Part shown: positions 7,875 to 17,463 of the stretch, piece after piece
Numbering within the stretch: position 1 is the first letter of the stretch
Layout of the letters: every line of letters begins with the position of its first letter
Assembly: GCA_963818925.1 (NCBI GenBank)
Contig: CAWFTN010000001.1
Span: 1,488,001 to 1,552,000, forward strand
Origin: JAMXLG01 sp963818925
Lineage (GTDB): Bacteria; Vulcanimicrobiota; Vulcanimicrobiia; Vulcanimicrobiales; Vulcanimicrobiaceae
Direction: 5' to 3'
Length of the DNA: 64,000 bases
The notes under the pieces: model-generated
What the model saw: only the letters and a program-made list of their open reading frames with translations
What the model was told of the DNA's origin: nothing
Databases searched by the model: none
Made by a program: the position numbers and the translations under genes

Positions 7875-10535
7875 TTAAGTAGAGCCGTTACTACCGATTG
7901 CTAGAAACCCTCGTCTGCGGGCCGCCGCAATCGCTTCTGCTCTACCGTGACAGCCTAGTTTCTCGATCAAATTCTGGATATGCGTCTGAATCGTGTAGAC
8001 CGAGCGCCCCATGTCCGCGGCAATTTCTTTGGGAGACATCCCCGAGGCCAGGGCCCGGAGAATGCGCAGTTCCGACGGCGTCAGTGTGACGTCCGTCTCG
8101 GTGCGGTCATCGTGGCGCGACTCGATCTGGTCGCGCACGAGCGAGAAGTATTTGGCGTATCCGCCAAGGCCGAAATCCCGCACCGTTTCGAGCCGCGCTG
8201 CGAACTCTTCAGGCTCATACGACGCGCTCCTGGCGACGCGAAGGAGATCTTCTACGATCGTGTGCATGCAGCGCGCGATATCGTGGTCCGAGCGCCCGGG
8301 CTTTTTCAGCAGGCGGGTCGCGACGGTGAGCCTGCCATTCGTGATCTCTGCGGCGATGACGAACAGGCGCGAGACTTCGATCAAAAGTTCGCCATAGGCG
8401 GCGCCCTCCGTCATCCGTTCGATCGTCTCGATCGCGGCGCTCGCGGCATCGGCGCTCTGGCGCACTTGTCCGTCGAGGGCGAGCGTTAACGCGTACACCG
8501 AATGAATGAGAATGCGGTCCGCCTCATAGGCCTGACGCCCGAGGACGCTACCCAAGAGCCGGTGAGCGTCTGCATATCGCCGGTTCCATGCGTGACGATG
8601 CGCCTGGCTCGACGTAATGTAATGCGCGCGCGACGAATCGGCCGAACCGAGTTCCGCCAGTTGGCGTTCGACCTGCTGCGCACGCTCGGCGTTGCCTCGG
8701 CGCGTTTCGATGCTGAGAATCGTTAGCAGCGACGACTGTAAGTCGTGATAGTCGCCTGCGCGGCTCGCAGCCAGCGCGGCTTGCTGCGCGTTCCACAGGC
8801 TCAGCGTCGACTGGTTCTCGTTCAAAATCGCAATGGCTGAAAGCAATTGATAGGCGCGCGCAGCCAAGCTCCACATACCGCGCGCCGTCGCGATTTCGAC
8901 GGCGACCTTCAGGCTTTGCGTTGCTTTCACCGCGTCACCGAGACGCATGTATGCAAAACCGAGACGTTGCGCAACGCGCGCAAGAGACACTTGATCGTCC
9001 AACGCATCGATTTCGCGTTCAACGATCGTAATTTCACTACGCGCTTCCGATTCACGCTGAGCGAACGCGTACGACGCGGCCAGTGTCGCTCGTGCTTCGA
9101 GGCGGCGCCCTTGGTCGAGGCGGGAATCTGCAAGAATGCCGCGGAGAATCTCGGAGACGTCCTCTCCGCGATTGAGTAACATGAGCGAGAGCCGGATTCC
9201 CGCGTCCGCTCGTAATAACGGATCATCGAGACGCCCAACCGACGAACGCAGCAGCGACTCGCCTTCGGCGTACCGCCCGCGCGCAACCGCAATCGTTCCG
9301 CGAAGCATCGCAAAGACCGGCGTCGAGACATGCCCTGATTCTTCGAGGACCGCGAGGGCACGCTCGACGTCGTCGGCGTGGCCGCGCGAGACGAGCTCGA
9401 GCCCTTGCCGCTCCAGGTGCCTCGAAAGCGCGGCGCTATCACGCGCCTGCGTATACAAACGAATCGCGCCTGCCCAATCACCCTTCTCCTCGAGCGACCG
9501 CGCAATGGACGAGGCGTAGTGCAGCACGACCTCTTTGCCGCGTAGATTCAGTTGATGGAGCGCAAATTCGCGAAAAAGATCGTGCAGACGGTATTGATTC
9601 GGTTCGCGTTCGTGGATGAACGCGACGCGTTGGCGTAGATTGTCGAGCATCGCCGACGAGCGATCGAATCCGGCGCTCACCATGATGTCGACGTCGATAT
9701 CGCCGAGCAACGCGGCAGCTTCGATGAATCGGCGCTCCTCGTCGTTGAGCGTCTCGTACACTTGCTCCGCCAGATAACGGTAGACCATTTCGCGCGTCAT
9801 CGACGAGATGTTGCGCAACTCGACGGAGCGCGTCGACGAACGCAACGCAAACGTCATCGCGGTCGCCCAGCCGTCGGTCAGATTCAAGAGTTCATAGAGT
9901 TCTTCGTCGCGCACCGCGAGCCGGAATGCGCGCGCGGCATCGCGCGCTTCTTCGACCGAGAATTTGAGATCATGTTCGTCGATCGCGAGATCGCTATCGC
10001 CATAGGCCAACCACGTGCCGATCGGAAGCCCGAGCGTCGAGCGGGATGCGATGATCCACTGCACGCGTCCCTTGGTGCGATCGATGAGCGACGCGAGGAA
10101 CCGCGTCACCTCGCGATCGTCCTGCGCGACGTGGAGATCGTCGATCGCAATCACACCACGATATGACTTCAAATGCGAGTGCATCCACAGCGCGAGATCC
10201 GCTCCAGGTGAGGCGGACGCGGCGTTTTTCTCATAGGCGCCGGCGAGCGTTGCACGCGCGTCGGGCGCGATCTCCGCGAGCGCGTCGGAGAGTCCGCGAA
10301 GAAAGCCCAGCAGTCCCGCGTTATCGGGCAGCACGTCGAGCCGAACGCGTGGCCCGTCGACAAGGTCTAGGTACTGACGAAGCGCGACCGATTTGCCATA
10401 GCCCGCGGGCGCGACGATAAGCACGACGCGCTGCATTGCAGCGGACGCGATGCGGTCCAGCACGCGCCGCCGTGGGATCGGCACGAATACCCCGCCGGTC
10501 TCGATAGTACCGTCGGGGCGAACCGGTCGGATCAT
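7875..10535 (-). CDS. MalT-type ATP-dependent LuxR-family regulator
   Basis: An 886-residue signal-transducing ATPase (STAND). A P-loop APAGYGKS lies near residues 42-49 and a Walker B IAIDDLH near 129-135, followed by a winged-helix-like region and a long array of helical repeats (about 350-800). A LuxR/GerE helix-turn-helix ends the protein (LTPSELRILRALASG, then SVYTIQTHIQNL). In MalT relatives, ligand binding to the repeat region drives ATP-dependent oligomerisation and gene activation. The inducer here is unknown; the micro-peptide encoded just downstream is an obvious candidate. An AGGAG ribosome site overlaps the stop of the preceding ABM gene, indicating translational coupling. Confidence 0.9.
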   Translation of the reverse strand: MIRPVRPDGTIETGGVFVPIPRRRVLDRIASAAMQRVVLIVAPAGYGKSVALRQYLDLVDGPRVRLDVLPDNAGLLGFLRGLSDALAEIAPDARATLAGAYEKNAASASPGADLALWMHSHLKSYRGVIAIDDLHVAQDDREVTRFLASLIDRTKGRVQWIIASRSTLGLPIGTWLAYGDSDLAIDEHDLKFSVEEARDAARAFRLAVRDEELYELLNLTDGWATAMTFALRSSTRSVELRNISSMTREMVYRYLAEQVYETLNDEERRFIEAAALLGDIDVDIMVSAGFDRSSAMLDNLRQRVAFIHEREPNQYRLHDLFREFALHQLNLRGKEVVLHYASSIARSLEEKGDWAGAIRLYTQARDSAALSRHLERQGLELVSRGHADDVERALAVLEESGHVSTPVFAMLRGTIAVARGRYAEGESLLRSSVGRLDDPLLRADAGIRLSLMLLNRGEDVSEILRGILADSRLDQGRRLEARATLAASYAFAQRESEARSEITIVEREIDALDDQVSLARVAQRLGFAYMRLGDAVKATQSLKVAVEIATARGMWSLAARAYQLLSAIAILNENQSTLSLWNAQQAALAASRAGDYHDLQSSLLTILSIETRRGNAERAQQVERQLAELGSADSSRAHYITSSQAHRHAWNRRYADAHRLLGSVLGRQAYEADRILIHSVYALTLALDGQVRQSADAASAAIETIERMTEGAAYGELLIEVSRLFVIAAEITNGRLTVATRLLKKPGRSDHDIARCMHTIVEDLLRVARSASYEPEEFAARLETVRDFGLGGYAKYFSLVRDQIESRHDDRTETDVTLTPSELRILRALASGMSPKEIAADMGRSVYTIQTHIQNLIEKLGCHGRAEAIAAARRRGFLAIGSNGST

Positions 10536-10541
10536 CGGCTC

Positions 10542-10874
10542 CTATGCGAGGCGATCGAAGGGCGCTCGATACTCATCCTCGCCTTCATAATAACCGAGGA
10601 GGTGCTCCTCGAGATAGAGCATGCGTAGCTCCCGGCCCAAGCGAGCGTACTCCTCCGCAGCCTCGCTGCGAAACGCATCGTAGTCGGCTTTCGAGTCCCA
10701 GACATCGACACACACGTAGACGCCGCTCTCCTTTTTATGCCGGAACAGGCGCGTGCGCGCAAACCCGGGATACCGGCCGAACAACGTCACCCACGGTCCG
10801 GTTGAACCGTAGGCATGCTCGAAGGCACGGGCCTGCGACGGATGGACGCGATACCGGTAGAAGAGCTCGATCAT
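10542..10874 (-). CDS. antibiotic-biosynthesis-monooxygenase-like (ABM) domain protein
   Basis: A 110-residue single-domain protein. Its predicted pattern (MIELFYRYRVHPSQARAFEHAY, a central RTRLFRHK and YVCVDVWDSKADYDAFR) fits the dimeric alpha-beta barrel/ABM fold used by small monooxygenases, haem-degrading enzymes and stress proteins. No catalytic residue can be assigned. It sits 3 bases after the BNR-repeat gene and 6 bases before the MalT/LuxR gene, firmly inside the operon. Confidence 0.65.
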   Translation of the reverse strand: MIELFYRYRVHPSQARAFEHAYGSTGPWVTLFGRYPGFARTRLFRHKKESGVYVCVDVWDSKADYDAFRSEAAEEYARLGRELRMLYLEEHLLGYYEGEDEYRAPFDRLA

Positions 10875-10877
10875 CGA

Positions 10878-13800
10878 TTAGCTTCCGCTCAGAGGCTGCA
10901 TCTTCGCTGCGCGCAGCTGCGAATCCGCATCACGGATCTTTGCGGCAAATGGAGCGAACGCGCCGAGCTGCGTCTGCGTTAGCCGATGCAAGGCATCATC
11001 CTCTCGTCGTTGCTCGGCCGTGGGAGGAGCAAACGAATCGAAGTACGTGTCGATTTGCGACTGTAATCGTTCGCGCAGCACATCGGGCAGGAAGTCGTTG
11101 TCTTGATCGTTCTTCGGATTCGACGTGAACGAGCCGATCATCGTCGGCGTCTGCGCGACGAGCGACTCGATGTTTTGCGCAAGCTGCGCATTACCGGCCG
11201 CATGCAACGCTGCAGCACGGGCCGGTCCGTTCGCCGCGACGGCGCCGAGTGTGTTGAGCGCGTCGTCGACGCGCGAAAGATCGTCGAGCAGCGCCTGCAC
11301 GCGCGCGCGCCGTTGTTGCAATTGCGCGATCGTGTAGTGCGTGCGCGGATCTTGTCGCACGATCAGCGCGCGCGTGTACGTGCGGCCGCCGGCATAAAGG
11401 CGCACCGTATAGCGGCCGGGCACTACGGGCGCACCGCCGTCAAAGCCTCCCCGGTTCCACTCCGGCGCATAGGTCCACGGGCGCACGTCTTCGCTCGTGA
11501 GATCCCATGCGAACCGGTTGAATCCGGCGTCATTGCCCAAATCAGCGACCTGCTTTCCGTCTTCTTCATGTGTCGTGAAGCGGCGAACGATCGCGCCGCG
11601 CGCATCGACGATTTCAGCCGTCGGTGCAGTTGTCGCCGGTGCGCTCAGATAGTACGTGAGAATCGCGCCGTATTCGGGCGCTGCTCCGTCGGTTCGCGTG
11701 CCCCAGTACGAGAACGGCAGCCACTCGATGGCATTGCGGGGCGCAACGAGATAGACGCCGGCGCCGCGAGCTTGCGCGTAGTGCTGTAGTGCAGCGGCAT
11801 CGTCGAGCACCCACGCGCCGCGGCCGTGGGTCGCGATCAGCAAATCATTGCGATCCGGCTGCAACTGGATGTCGCGTACCGAAACGCCGGGAAGGTTGCT
11901 CGAGATGCGTTGCCAACTCGCACCGTCGTTCCACGACGCCCAGATCGACCGCTCGAGTCCGAGATAGAGTACGTGCGCAGCGCGCGGATCGGCAAGAATC
12001 GAGCGTGCCTCGTCGTCGTTCGGGAGCCCGTTCGCTATGCTCGTCCAATGCGCGCCGTAATCGTGCGTTACGAACGCGTACGGGCGTCGATCGCCGGTCA
12101 TATGCAAATCGTAAACGGTGTAGGCCGTCGCGGCGTCATTCGGCGATGCGGAGATCGAGGCGAAGCGGCCAAACGGCGCAATGCGCGGCGGCGTCACATT
12201 CTTCCAGTGTTTACCGCCGTCGCGCGTGAGCTGCACGTATCCGTCGTCGGTTCCGATCCAAAGTTCGCCGCGCGCTGCGCGTGAGGGTTCGATGAAGAGA
12301 ATCGTTTCGCTCGTTTCGGCACCGGTGCCGTCGAGCGTAATGCCGCCCGTGACGACTTCGTGCGCGCGATCGTTGCGCGTAAGATCGGGGCTGATGCGCG
12401 ACCACGTCATGCCGCGATCGGTGCTCGTAAAGAGCACGTTTGCTGCGGTGTACGCGCGTTTGGAATCGAACGGATCGAACGCGATCGGTGTTTCCCAATT
12501 GAAGCGATAGCGCAGCGCTTTCGGGTCGATCACGTTTTGATCGCGAACGTACGGTCCGACTTCGCGCGTCTCCGACGTCGTGAAGTCGTGAATCGAAAGC
12601 TCGCCCGCAAAGTTTTGTCCGCCCGCGCTTTGCCAGACGTAGCGCGGATCGCGAGGATCGAAGAGCGCCCACGTGCCGTCGCCGCCGCCGGTGCGGATCC
12701 ATTGACTGGAACTAATGCCCTGGGGATTGAGCGGATTGGACGGCGCGCACCACATGCCGTTGTCCTGTAATCCGACGCACATGCGGTATGGAAGTTCGCG
12801 CGAATAGCCGATGTGGTACGGCTGCGAAACCGGCAAGTTCTTCTCCCACTGCCACGTCGTGCCGCCGTCGCGCGAGAATGCGACGCCGCCGTCGTTCGCT
12901 TCGATGATGCGCCGGCCGTCGCTCGCAATCCACATGCCGTGATGGTCGCCGTGAATGCCGCGTCCGGTAATCGCGAAATGTTTGCCGCCGTCCGCGCTGA
13001 CGGTCATGTGAACGTTCTCGGTCCACACGCGGTCCGGGTTCGTCGGATCGACGAAGATTCTGCTGTAATAAAATGGACGCTCGTTGATGAGCGGATCGGA
13101 GGTGGTCATTTGCCAGGTCGCGCCGCCGTCATCGGAACGCCATAGCAATCCGTGCTTCGTTTCGATCAGCGCGTAGATGCGTTGCGGATTCGAGGGCGCA
13201 ATTGCAAGACCGATCTTGCCCATCGTCTCGTTGGGCAAACCGTTGCCTTGCAGCTTCTTCCATGTCGCTCCGCCGTCGCCCGATTTGAACAATCCGTCCT
13301 GCGGACCGCCCGAATCGGAACTCCATCCGGTACGTCGGTACTGCCACATGCCCGCAAAGAGCACGTTCGGATTCTTGGGATCGGCGACGAGATCGGATGC
13401 GCCGGTAGACGGCCCCCCGTACAACGTCTTCTTCCACGTCGCGCCGCCGTCGGTCGTCAGATAGATGCCGCGATCTTCGGTGTCGGCGAACGGATCGCCA
13501 AGCACGGCAACGAGGACATGCGATGGGTTGCGCGGATCGACGACGATGCGGCTCGCGAGCGAATTGTGCAGCGACAGCACGTGCGTCCACGTTTTCGCAC
13601 CGTCGGTTGTTTTATAGATACCGTCGCCCTGCGTTACGTCGTTTCGCGGATTCGACTCGCCTGTCCCGACCCACACCGTCTCTTTCGCAACGGGATCGAC
13701 CGTCACCGCACCGATCGATTGCACGTCCTGCGAATCGAAGACGCTTGTCCACGTCGCGCCGGCATTGGTCGACTTCCACACGCCTCCGCCTGCCGCGCCC

Positions 13801-13985
13801 GCATAGTATAAGGATGGATCCTGGTCCGTTCCCGCGACGGCGCCGAGACGGCCGCCCGAGACTGCGGGACCGGCGCTGCGCCAGGTGAGCCCGGCGAACG
13901 GATCAGTTGCGGATGCTTGAGCGCAAAGCGGAATGAGTGGGAGCGCGACGAGCGCGGCCAATGCTAACGAAGGCAGTTGACGCAT
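10878..13985 (-). CDS. exported BNR/VPS10-type beta-propeller protein
   Basis: A 1035-residue protein with a clear signal peptide (ending near CAQASA). It then has many Asp-box/BNR motifs of the form S-x-D-G-G-x-x-W or T-x-D-G-G-x-T-W (for example TTDGGATWKK, SGDGGATWKK, SRDGGTTWQW), typical of sortilin/VPS10-like and glycosidase-like seven- or ten-bladed propellers. The last roughly 250 residues lack the motif and contain an Ig-like stretch followed by a helical C-terminus. Such proteins are common in environmental diderms and are often labelled glycosyl hydrolase, but I see no catalytic acid pair. Its start overlaps the upstream amidase-like gene by 83 bases in another frame, which is unusually long. 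Confidence 0.82.
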   Translation of the reverse strand: MRQLPSLALAALVALPLIPLCAQASATDPFAGLTWRSAGPAVSGGRLGAVAGTDQDPSLYYAGAAGGGVWKSTNAGATWTSVFDSQDVQSIGAVTVDPVAKETVWVGTGESNPRNDVTQGDGIYKTTDGAKTWTHVLSLHNSLASRIVVDPRNPSHVLVAVLGDPFADTEDRGIYLTTDGGATWKKTLYGGPSTGASDLVADPKNPNVLFAGMWQYRRTGWSSDSGGPQDGLFKSGDGGATWKKLQGNGLPNETMGKIGLAIAPSNPQRIYALIETKHGLLWRSDDGGATWQMTTSDPLINERPFYYSRIFVDPTNPDRVWTENVHMTVSADGGKHFAITGRGIHGDHHGMWIASDGRRIIEANDGGVAFSRDGGTTWQWEKNLPVSQPYHIGYSRELPYRMCVGLQDNGMWCAPSNPLNPQGISSSQWIRTGGGDGTWALFDPRDPRYVWQSAGGQNFAGELSIHDFTTSETREVGPYVRDQNVIDPKALRYRFNWETPIAFDPFDSKRAYTAANVLFTSTDRGMTWSRISPDLTRNDRAHEVVTGGITLDGTGAETSETILFIEPSRAARGELWIGTDDGYVQLTRDGGKHWKNVTPPRIAPFGRFASISASPNDAATAYTVYDLHMTGDRRPYAFVTHDYGAHWTSIANGLPNDDEARSILADPRAAHVLYLGLERSIWASWNDGASWQRISSNLPGVSVRDIQLQPDRNDLLIATHGRGAWVLDDAAALQHYAQARGAGVYLVAPRNAIEWLPFSYWGTRTDGAAPEYGAILTYYLSAPATTAPTAEIVDARGAIVRRFTTHEEDGKQVADLGNDAGFNRFAWDLTSEDVRPWTYAPEWNRGGFDGGAPVVPGRYTVRLYAGGRTYTRALIVRQDPRTHYTIAQLQQRRARVQALLDDLSRVDDALNTLGAVAANGPARAAALHAAGNAQLAQNIESLVAQTPTMIGSFTSNPKNDQDNDFLPDVLRERLQSQIDTYFDSFAPPTAEQRREDDALHRLTQTQLGAFAPFAAKIRDADSQLRAAKMQPLSGS

Positions 13986-14583
13986 GACCTGCGATGTTGG
14001 CCGAGGGCAACGGCACGTCCCCTTTGCCGATGAGGCGGCTCAGGAAATACGCGATCAAACGCCCTTCGAACGCAAGCCGCGGCGCGAGCCATTCGCGCTG
14101 TTGCGGACACGTCAATTCGCCGAGTTCGAGTACGAGCGCGGCGTTACGCGCATCAACTTGCCGAAAGGCATAATAATCCCGAAGGCCGACGGTAAAGTCA
14201 TCGGGTTGGAAGCCGTACGGGAAATACTGCGAATACAACGCTCGCCATTGCTGCGCCGCCGGAGCAAAGCGTGGCTCGTGATATCCGATCGACGCGCCGC
14301 TCGCGCATGGCGACGTCGAGCCGTCGAAATGAATGAACACCGCGGCATCGACGTCATACGTTCCGTCGAAATCCGCAGGCTCGCGCGCGACGGAGACGCC
14401 GTGTTCGCGTAACACGCGCGCCGCTTCATCGGCGACGACCGGCGTCCAGTCGCGTTCGCCGTGCGCGCCTAAATTGCACGCGCGCTTCGGATAGCGGACG
14501 CATGACGCAGGACGGCCCTCGTGTCCGGCCGAGATGAGCACGTCCACGTGCGTGAGTGTGAGGGCAAGCAGCAGATGGATCAC
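13903..14583 (-). CDS. N-acetylmuramoyl-L-alanine amidase-like protein
   Basis: The 226-residue product begins with a hydrophobic N-terminus and shows the spaced metal-site pattern of Amidase_3 enzymes: SAGHEG (His21), FIHFDGS (His85) and LELGEL (Glu153 or Glu156). That family cleaves the lactyl-peptide bond of peptidoglycan in the periplasm using zinc. The substrate motif is not perfect, so a non-catalytic or other hydrolytic role is possible. The GTG start shares GTGA with the stop of the BTAD regulator upstream, giving tight coupling. The last roughly 28 residues overlap the start of the BNR gene. Confidence 0.6.
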   Translation of the reverse strand: MIHLLLALTLTHVDVLISAGHEGRPASCVRYPKRACNLGAHGERDWTPVVADEAARVLREHGVSVAREPADFDGTYDVDAAVFIHFDGSTSPCASGASIGYHEPRFAPAAQQWRALYSQYFPYGFQPDDFTVGLRDYYAFRQVDARNAALVLELGELTCPQQREWLAPRLAFEGRLIAYFLSRLIGKGDVPLPSANIAGHASTAFVSIGRARRAPTHSALRSSIRN

Positions 14584-17360
14584 GCCGTTTTTACCAGAGC
14601 GGAGAGTGACGGTGATGGTTCGGCGCCGAGCTCAGCGGCAAGCGCGATGCGGTATTGCCGGAAGAGGCGCATCGCCGCGGCTCGGTCGCCGCCGATCAAA
14701 TGCGCGCGGATTCCAATTTCTACCGCGCGCTCGTCGCAACCGTCGGTCTCGAGCGCGGCTTTCGAATATTGCAATGCGGTCGCCGCATCGTTCCGTTCGA
14801 GTGCATCAACGCCGAGGACGTGCGCGAGCTCGGTGCGCGCCTCGCGCAGATGGCGCGACGTCGGTTCGAACCATTCCCACTCGTCGACGCGAGTCGATTC
14901 GTCGCCGGCGACGAACCGCCACATCCGTTCGAGATACGCGCGGTCGCGTTCGGTGAGCGACGCTCGTTTCTGCGCCGCGCCGAACGCACGATCGAGTTCC
15001 CAAAGGTCGACGAAGGCGTGCGCATGAAGGCGATAGCCCTCACCGTCGCGTTCGATCGCGTCGCGCCGCGGCAAACGCGAGCGCAGCCGGTGGAGGCACA
15101 CGCTAAAAACATTACGTGCTGCGGCCTCATCGAGATCGGGCCAGAGCAACGACGCGACCCGCGCGCGAGACGATGGTTCGCGCCGCAGCGCAATAGCGAG
15201 CAAGAGTTCCAATTCGCGTCCGGCGATTGCAATCGGCACACCGTCGACGCGAACGCGCCCGCTCGCGAGCGAGACTTCGATCGGCGGTACGACGTCTTCT
15301 CCGCCGCGCGACATACGCGCGACGAATGGTGAGAGCATGCCGCACTCCAGCCGCCGCTCGGCGAATTGTGAAACGGCGGCGCGCAGTTCTTCCGAATCGA
15401 TCAGCCCGGCACAATGGGCCGCCGAGGCGGCGTACTCTTCGAATGCGGCTTCATCGACGAGCGCAAGCGCAACCGCCGTCAGCACCTGCAGAAACGCGTG
15501 GCCGAGCGACGCTGCACGTTCGAAGGCCGCGCGGGCGAGTTCCTGGCGCCGCCGCTCGTCGAGAGAATGGGCAACTTCGATCAAATAGGCGTAGACGACA
15601 GATTCGGGCAGGTCGGTCGGCGACGGAGCAACGTCGCGCTGAAGCATCGCACCCGCCAGATACGCGAACCCGGAGATGCCGCTCGTCGCATACGTATCGA
15701 GTTCTTCTGCCGCGCTGCGTGCTCGCGCGTCGTCTCCCGAGAGCCAGCCGGCAACGAGCATGTGCGCGACGACCAATGCTTGCGCGTTGTCGACGCCCGA
15801 CTCACGCGCGCGCGCAAGCGCCCGTTCGAGAAACTGGAGTTCCATACGATCCCCGTGCACGCGCGCAACCTCGCCCGCGAGCGTGACGTACAACGCGGCC
15901 GCCATCGCGTCGCCGGCCATAATGCCCGGGAGCGCGCGATCGATGTCGGCACTAGCTGCAGACAGTTCACCGGATCGCGCGCGCACGAGCGCGCGCATTG
16001 CTAGTAACGGCATCTCGGAATTCGAACCCGCTACTCGTCCGATCGCCTCTTGGAGTTCCGCTCGCGCGCGTGCATGCTCCCCGAGATAGACGAGCAAATG
16101 CATGCGCAGCACGAAGAGCGGATAACGTTCGTTAGGGCCGGCCCTCGGCGAAATCGTACGCCACAGCGACTCCGCCTCGTCGAATAGCGCTTGGGGCGGT
16201 TCCCGAAAGATGCGCAACAGCCCATGAATGCCGAACAGCTGCGGAAACCGGATGATCTGCGAAGAATCGAAACGTGTGAGCAGACGCATATACCGCTGCG
16301 GCAGACGCGGGCCAGAAAATATATCATAGCGCGCGAGCGCCGACGCTGCCGCGTCGCAGTCGCGGTTGGCGATATACAACTCCGTCGCGCGCACGTAATC
16401 GCCTTCGGCTTCGCGCGCGAGCGCGAGTTGCGCAACGAGCAAACGCTTCCGCTCTTCTTGATGCTCCAACACCGCCGCTGCAACGAGCGGGTGAACGCGA
16501 TACCGCCCCTCGGAGTCGCGACGCAGAAACGGCGACTCTTTTGCAAAATCCGCCAGCGCGTTTCCGTTCAACGCATCGGGAAACGCGTCGCGAACGTCGG
16601 CGTCTGTTGCATGCGGCATCGCGGCGCACGCGAATAGGGCGTGGAGCGTCGGCGAATCGCAGAGGGAGAGCACTTCGTCGACGAGATAATCGTGCAACTC
16701 GCCGAACGCAACGTCGTCCAATCGATGGAGAAGCTTTTCGAGCCGTCCTTCGCGCGCGAACCGCTGCAGCAGGAACACCGCGATGGGCCACCCTTCAGAT
16801 ATCCGAGCGATTCGTTCGAGCGCCGCACCGTCGCTGACATACGGCGCAAAGAGCGTGCGCTGCTCGTCGCGGTCGAAGGCAAGATCGGCGGCGCGCAGCA
16901 CGACGATTTCGTGTGGCGCGGCGAAGCGCGTCAAGCGCAGGGGCAGCGCTTCGCGGGCGGCGAGCACGATCGTCGTTCCCGCGGGGCGGTGCTCCAAGAG
17001 CTGCGTGAGGAGTTCGAGCGCCTCCGGATGGAGGCTGATGAAGCGCGCGCGATCGAACACGATCCGTTCCGGCGGATTCGTTGCAAGATAGTCGAGCGCG
17101 AGCGCAATGCGCTCGGCGACGCTGTGACCGCCGTCGCTGAGCTGGTCGTGGATTTCGGGAATCAGGCGGCGCGCAAGATCGAGATCGTCGCGCAGGCCGT
17201 CGCAGTCACAGAGCCGAGTAGCGGGGTCGCTCCCGTACATCGAGCGGATCAGCGCCGTCTTTCCGTAGCCCGCCGGCGCCGTAAGCACGACGAGAGCCGG
17301 CCGCAACCGCTCCAAGCGATCGCGCAAAGGAACCCGCTCGACTATGCCGGCCGTCACCAT
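14580..17360 (-). CDS. ATPase regulator with OmpR-type winged helix and BTAD domain (SARP-like)
   Basis: I place the start at the ATG at 17360 (MVTAGIVERV), just before the P-loop APAGYGKT (about residues 29-35); the frame continues upstream into the divergent gene. The 926-residue protein has a STAND-type ATPase region, a long helical-repeat middle, an OmpR-like winged helix (about 690-770, including ELELLLAIALRREP and NVFSVCLHRLRSRL) and a C-terminal bacterial transcriptional activation domain of TPR-like helices. The order differs from classical large SARPs, where the DNA-binding domain comes first. It heads a seven-gene operon. Four direct repeats at 11-bp spacing lie immediately upstream, the operator geometry expected for this DNA-binding domain, so self-regulation and control of the divergent gene are likely. 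Confidence 0.87.
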   Translation of the reverse strand: MVTAGIVERVPLRDRLERLRPALVVLTAPAGYGKTALIRSMYGSDPATRLCDCDGLRDDLDLARRLIPEIHDQLSDGGHSVAERIALALDYLATNPPERIVFDRARFISLHPEALELLTQLLEHRPAGTTIVLAAREALPLRLTRFAAPHEIVVLRAADLAFDRDEQRTLFAPYVSDGAALERIARISEGWPIAVFLLQRFAREGRLEKLLHRLDDVAFGELHDYLVDEVLSLCDSPTLHALFACAAMPHATDADVRDAFPDALNGNALADFAKESPFLRRDSEGRYRVHPLVAAAVLEHQEERKRLLVAQLALAREAEGDYVRATELYIANRDCDAAASALARYDIFSGPRLPQRYMRLLTRFDSSQIIRFPQLFGIHGLLRIFREPPQALFDEAESLWRTISPRAGPNERYPLFVLRMHLLVYLGEHARARAELQEAIGRVAGSNSEMPLLAMRALVRARSGELSAASADIDRALPGIMAGDAMAAALYVTLAGEVARVHGDRMELQFLERALARARESGVDNAQALVVAHMLVAGWLSGDDARARSAAEELDTYATSGISGFAYLAGAMLQRDVAPSPTDLPESVVYAYLIEVAHSLDERRRQELARAAFERAASLGHAFLQVLTAVALALVDEAAFEEYAASAAHCAGLIDSEELRAAVSQFAERRLECGMLSPFVARMSRGGEDVVPPIEVSLASGRVRVDGVPIAIAGRELELLLAIALRREPSSRARVASLLWPDLDEAAARNVFSVCLHRLRSRLPRRDAIERDGEGYRLHAHAFVDLWELDRAFGAAQKRASLTERDRAYLERMWRFVAGDESTRVDEWEWFEPTSRHLREARTELAHVLGVDALERNDAATALQYSKAALETDGCDERAVEIGIRAHLIGGDRAAAMRLFRQYRIALAAELGAEPSPSLSALVKTA

Positions 17361-17365
17361 AAAAC

Positions 17366-17404
17366 TGTAATCGGTTTGTAATGGAGTTGTAATTAGTCCG
17401 TAAG
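17366..17404. promoter_or_regulatory. four direct repeats at 11-bp spacing (SARP/OmpR-type operator)
   Basis: TGTAAT occurs at 17366, 17377 and 17388, and a weaker CGTAAG at 17399, each exactly 11 bp after the last. This same-face phasing is the hallmark of operators bound by OmpR-type winged-helix proteins, including SARP/BTAD activators. The array fills the space between the BTAD gene (minus) and a LuxR-type gene (plus). A possible plus-strand -10 element TACGAT lies at 17426-17431. Confidence 0.75.
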
Positions 17405-17463
17405 TCCCGGGAAAGGCGCCTCCTGTACGATGCTCCTGCCAGCCGAGCCACGGAAAGGCAACC

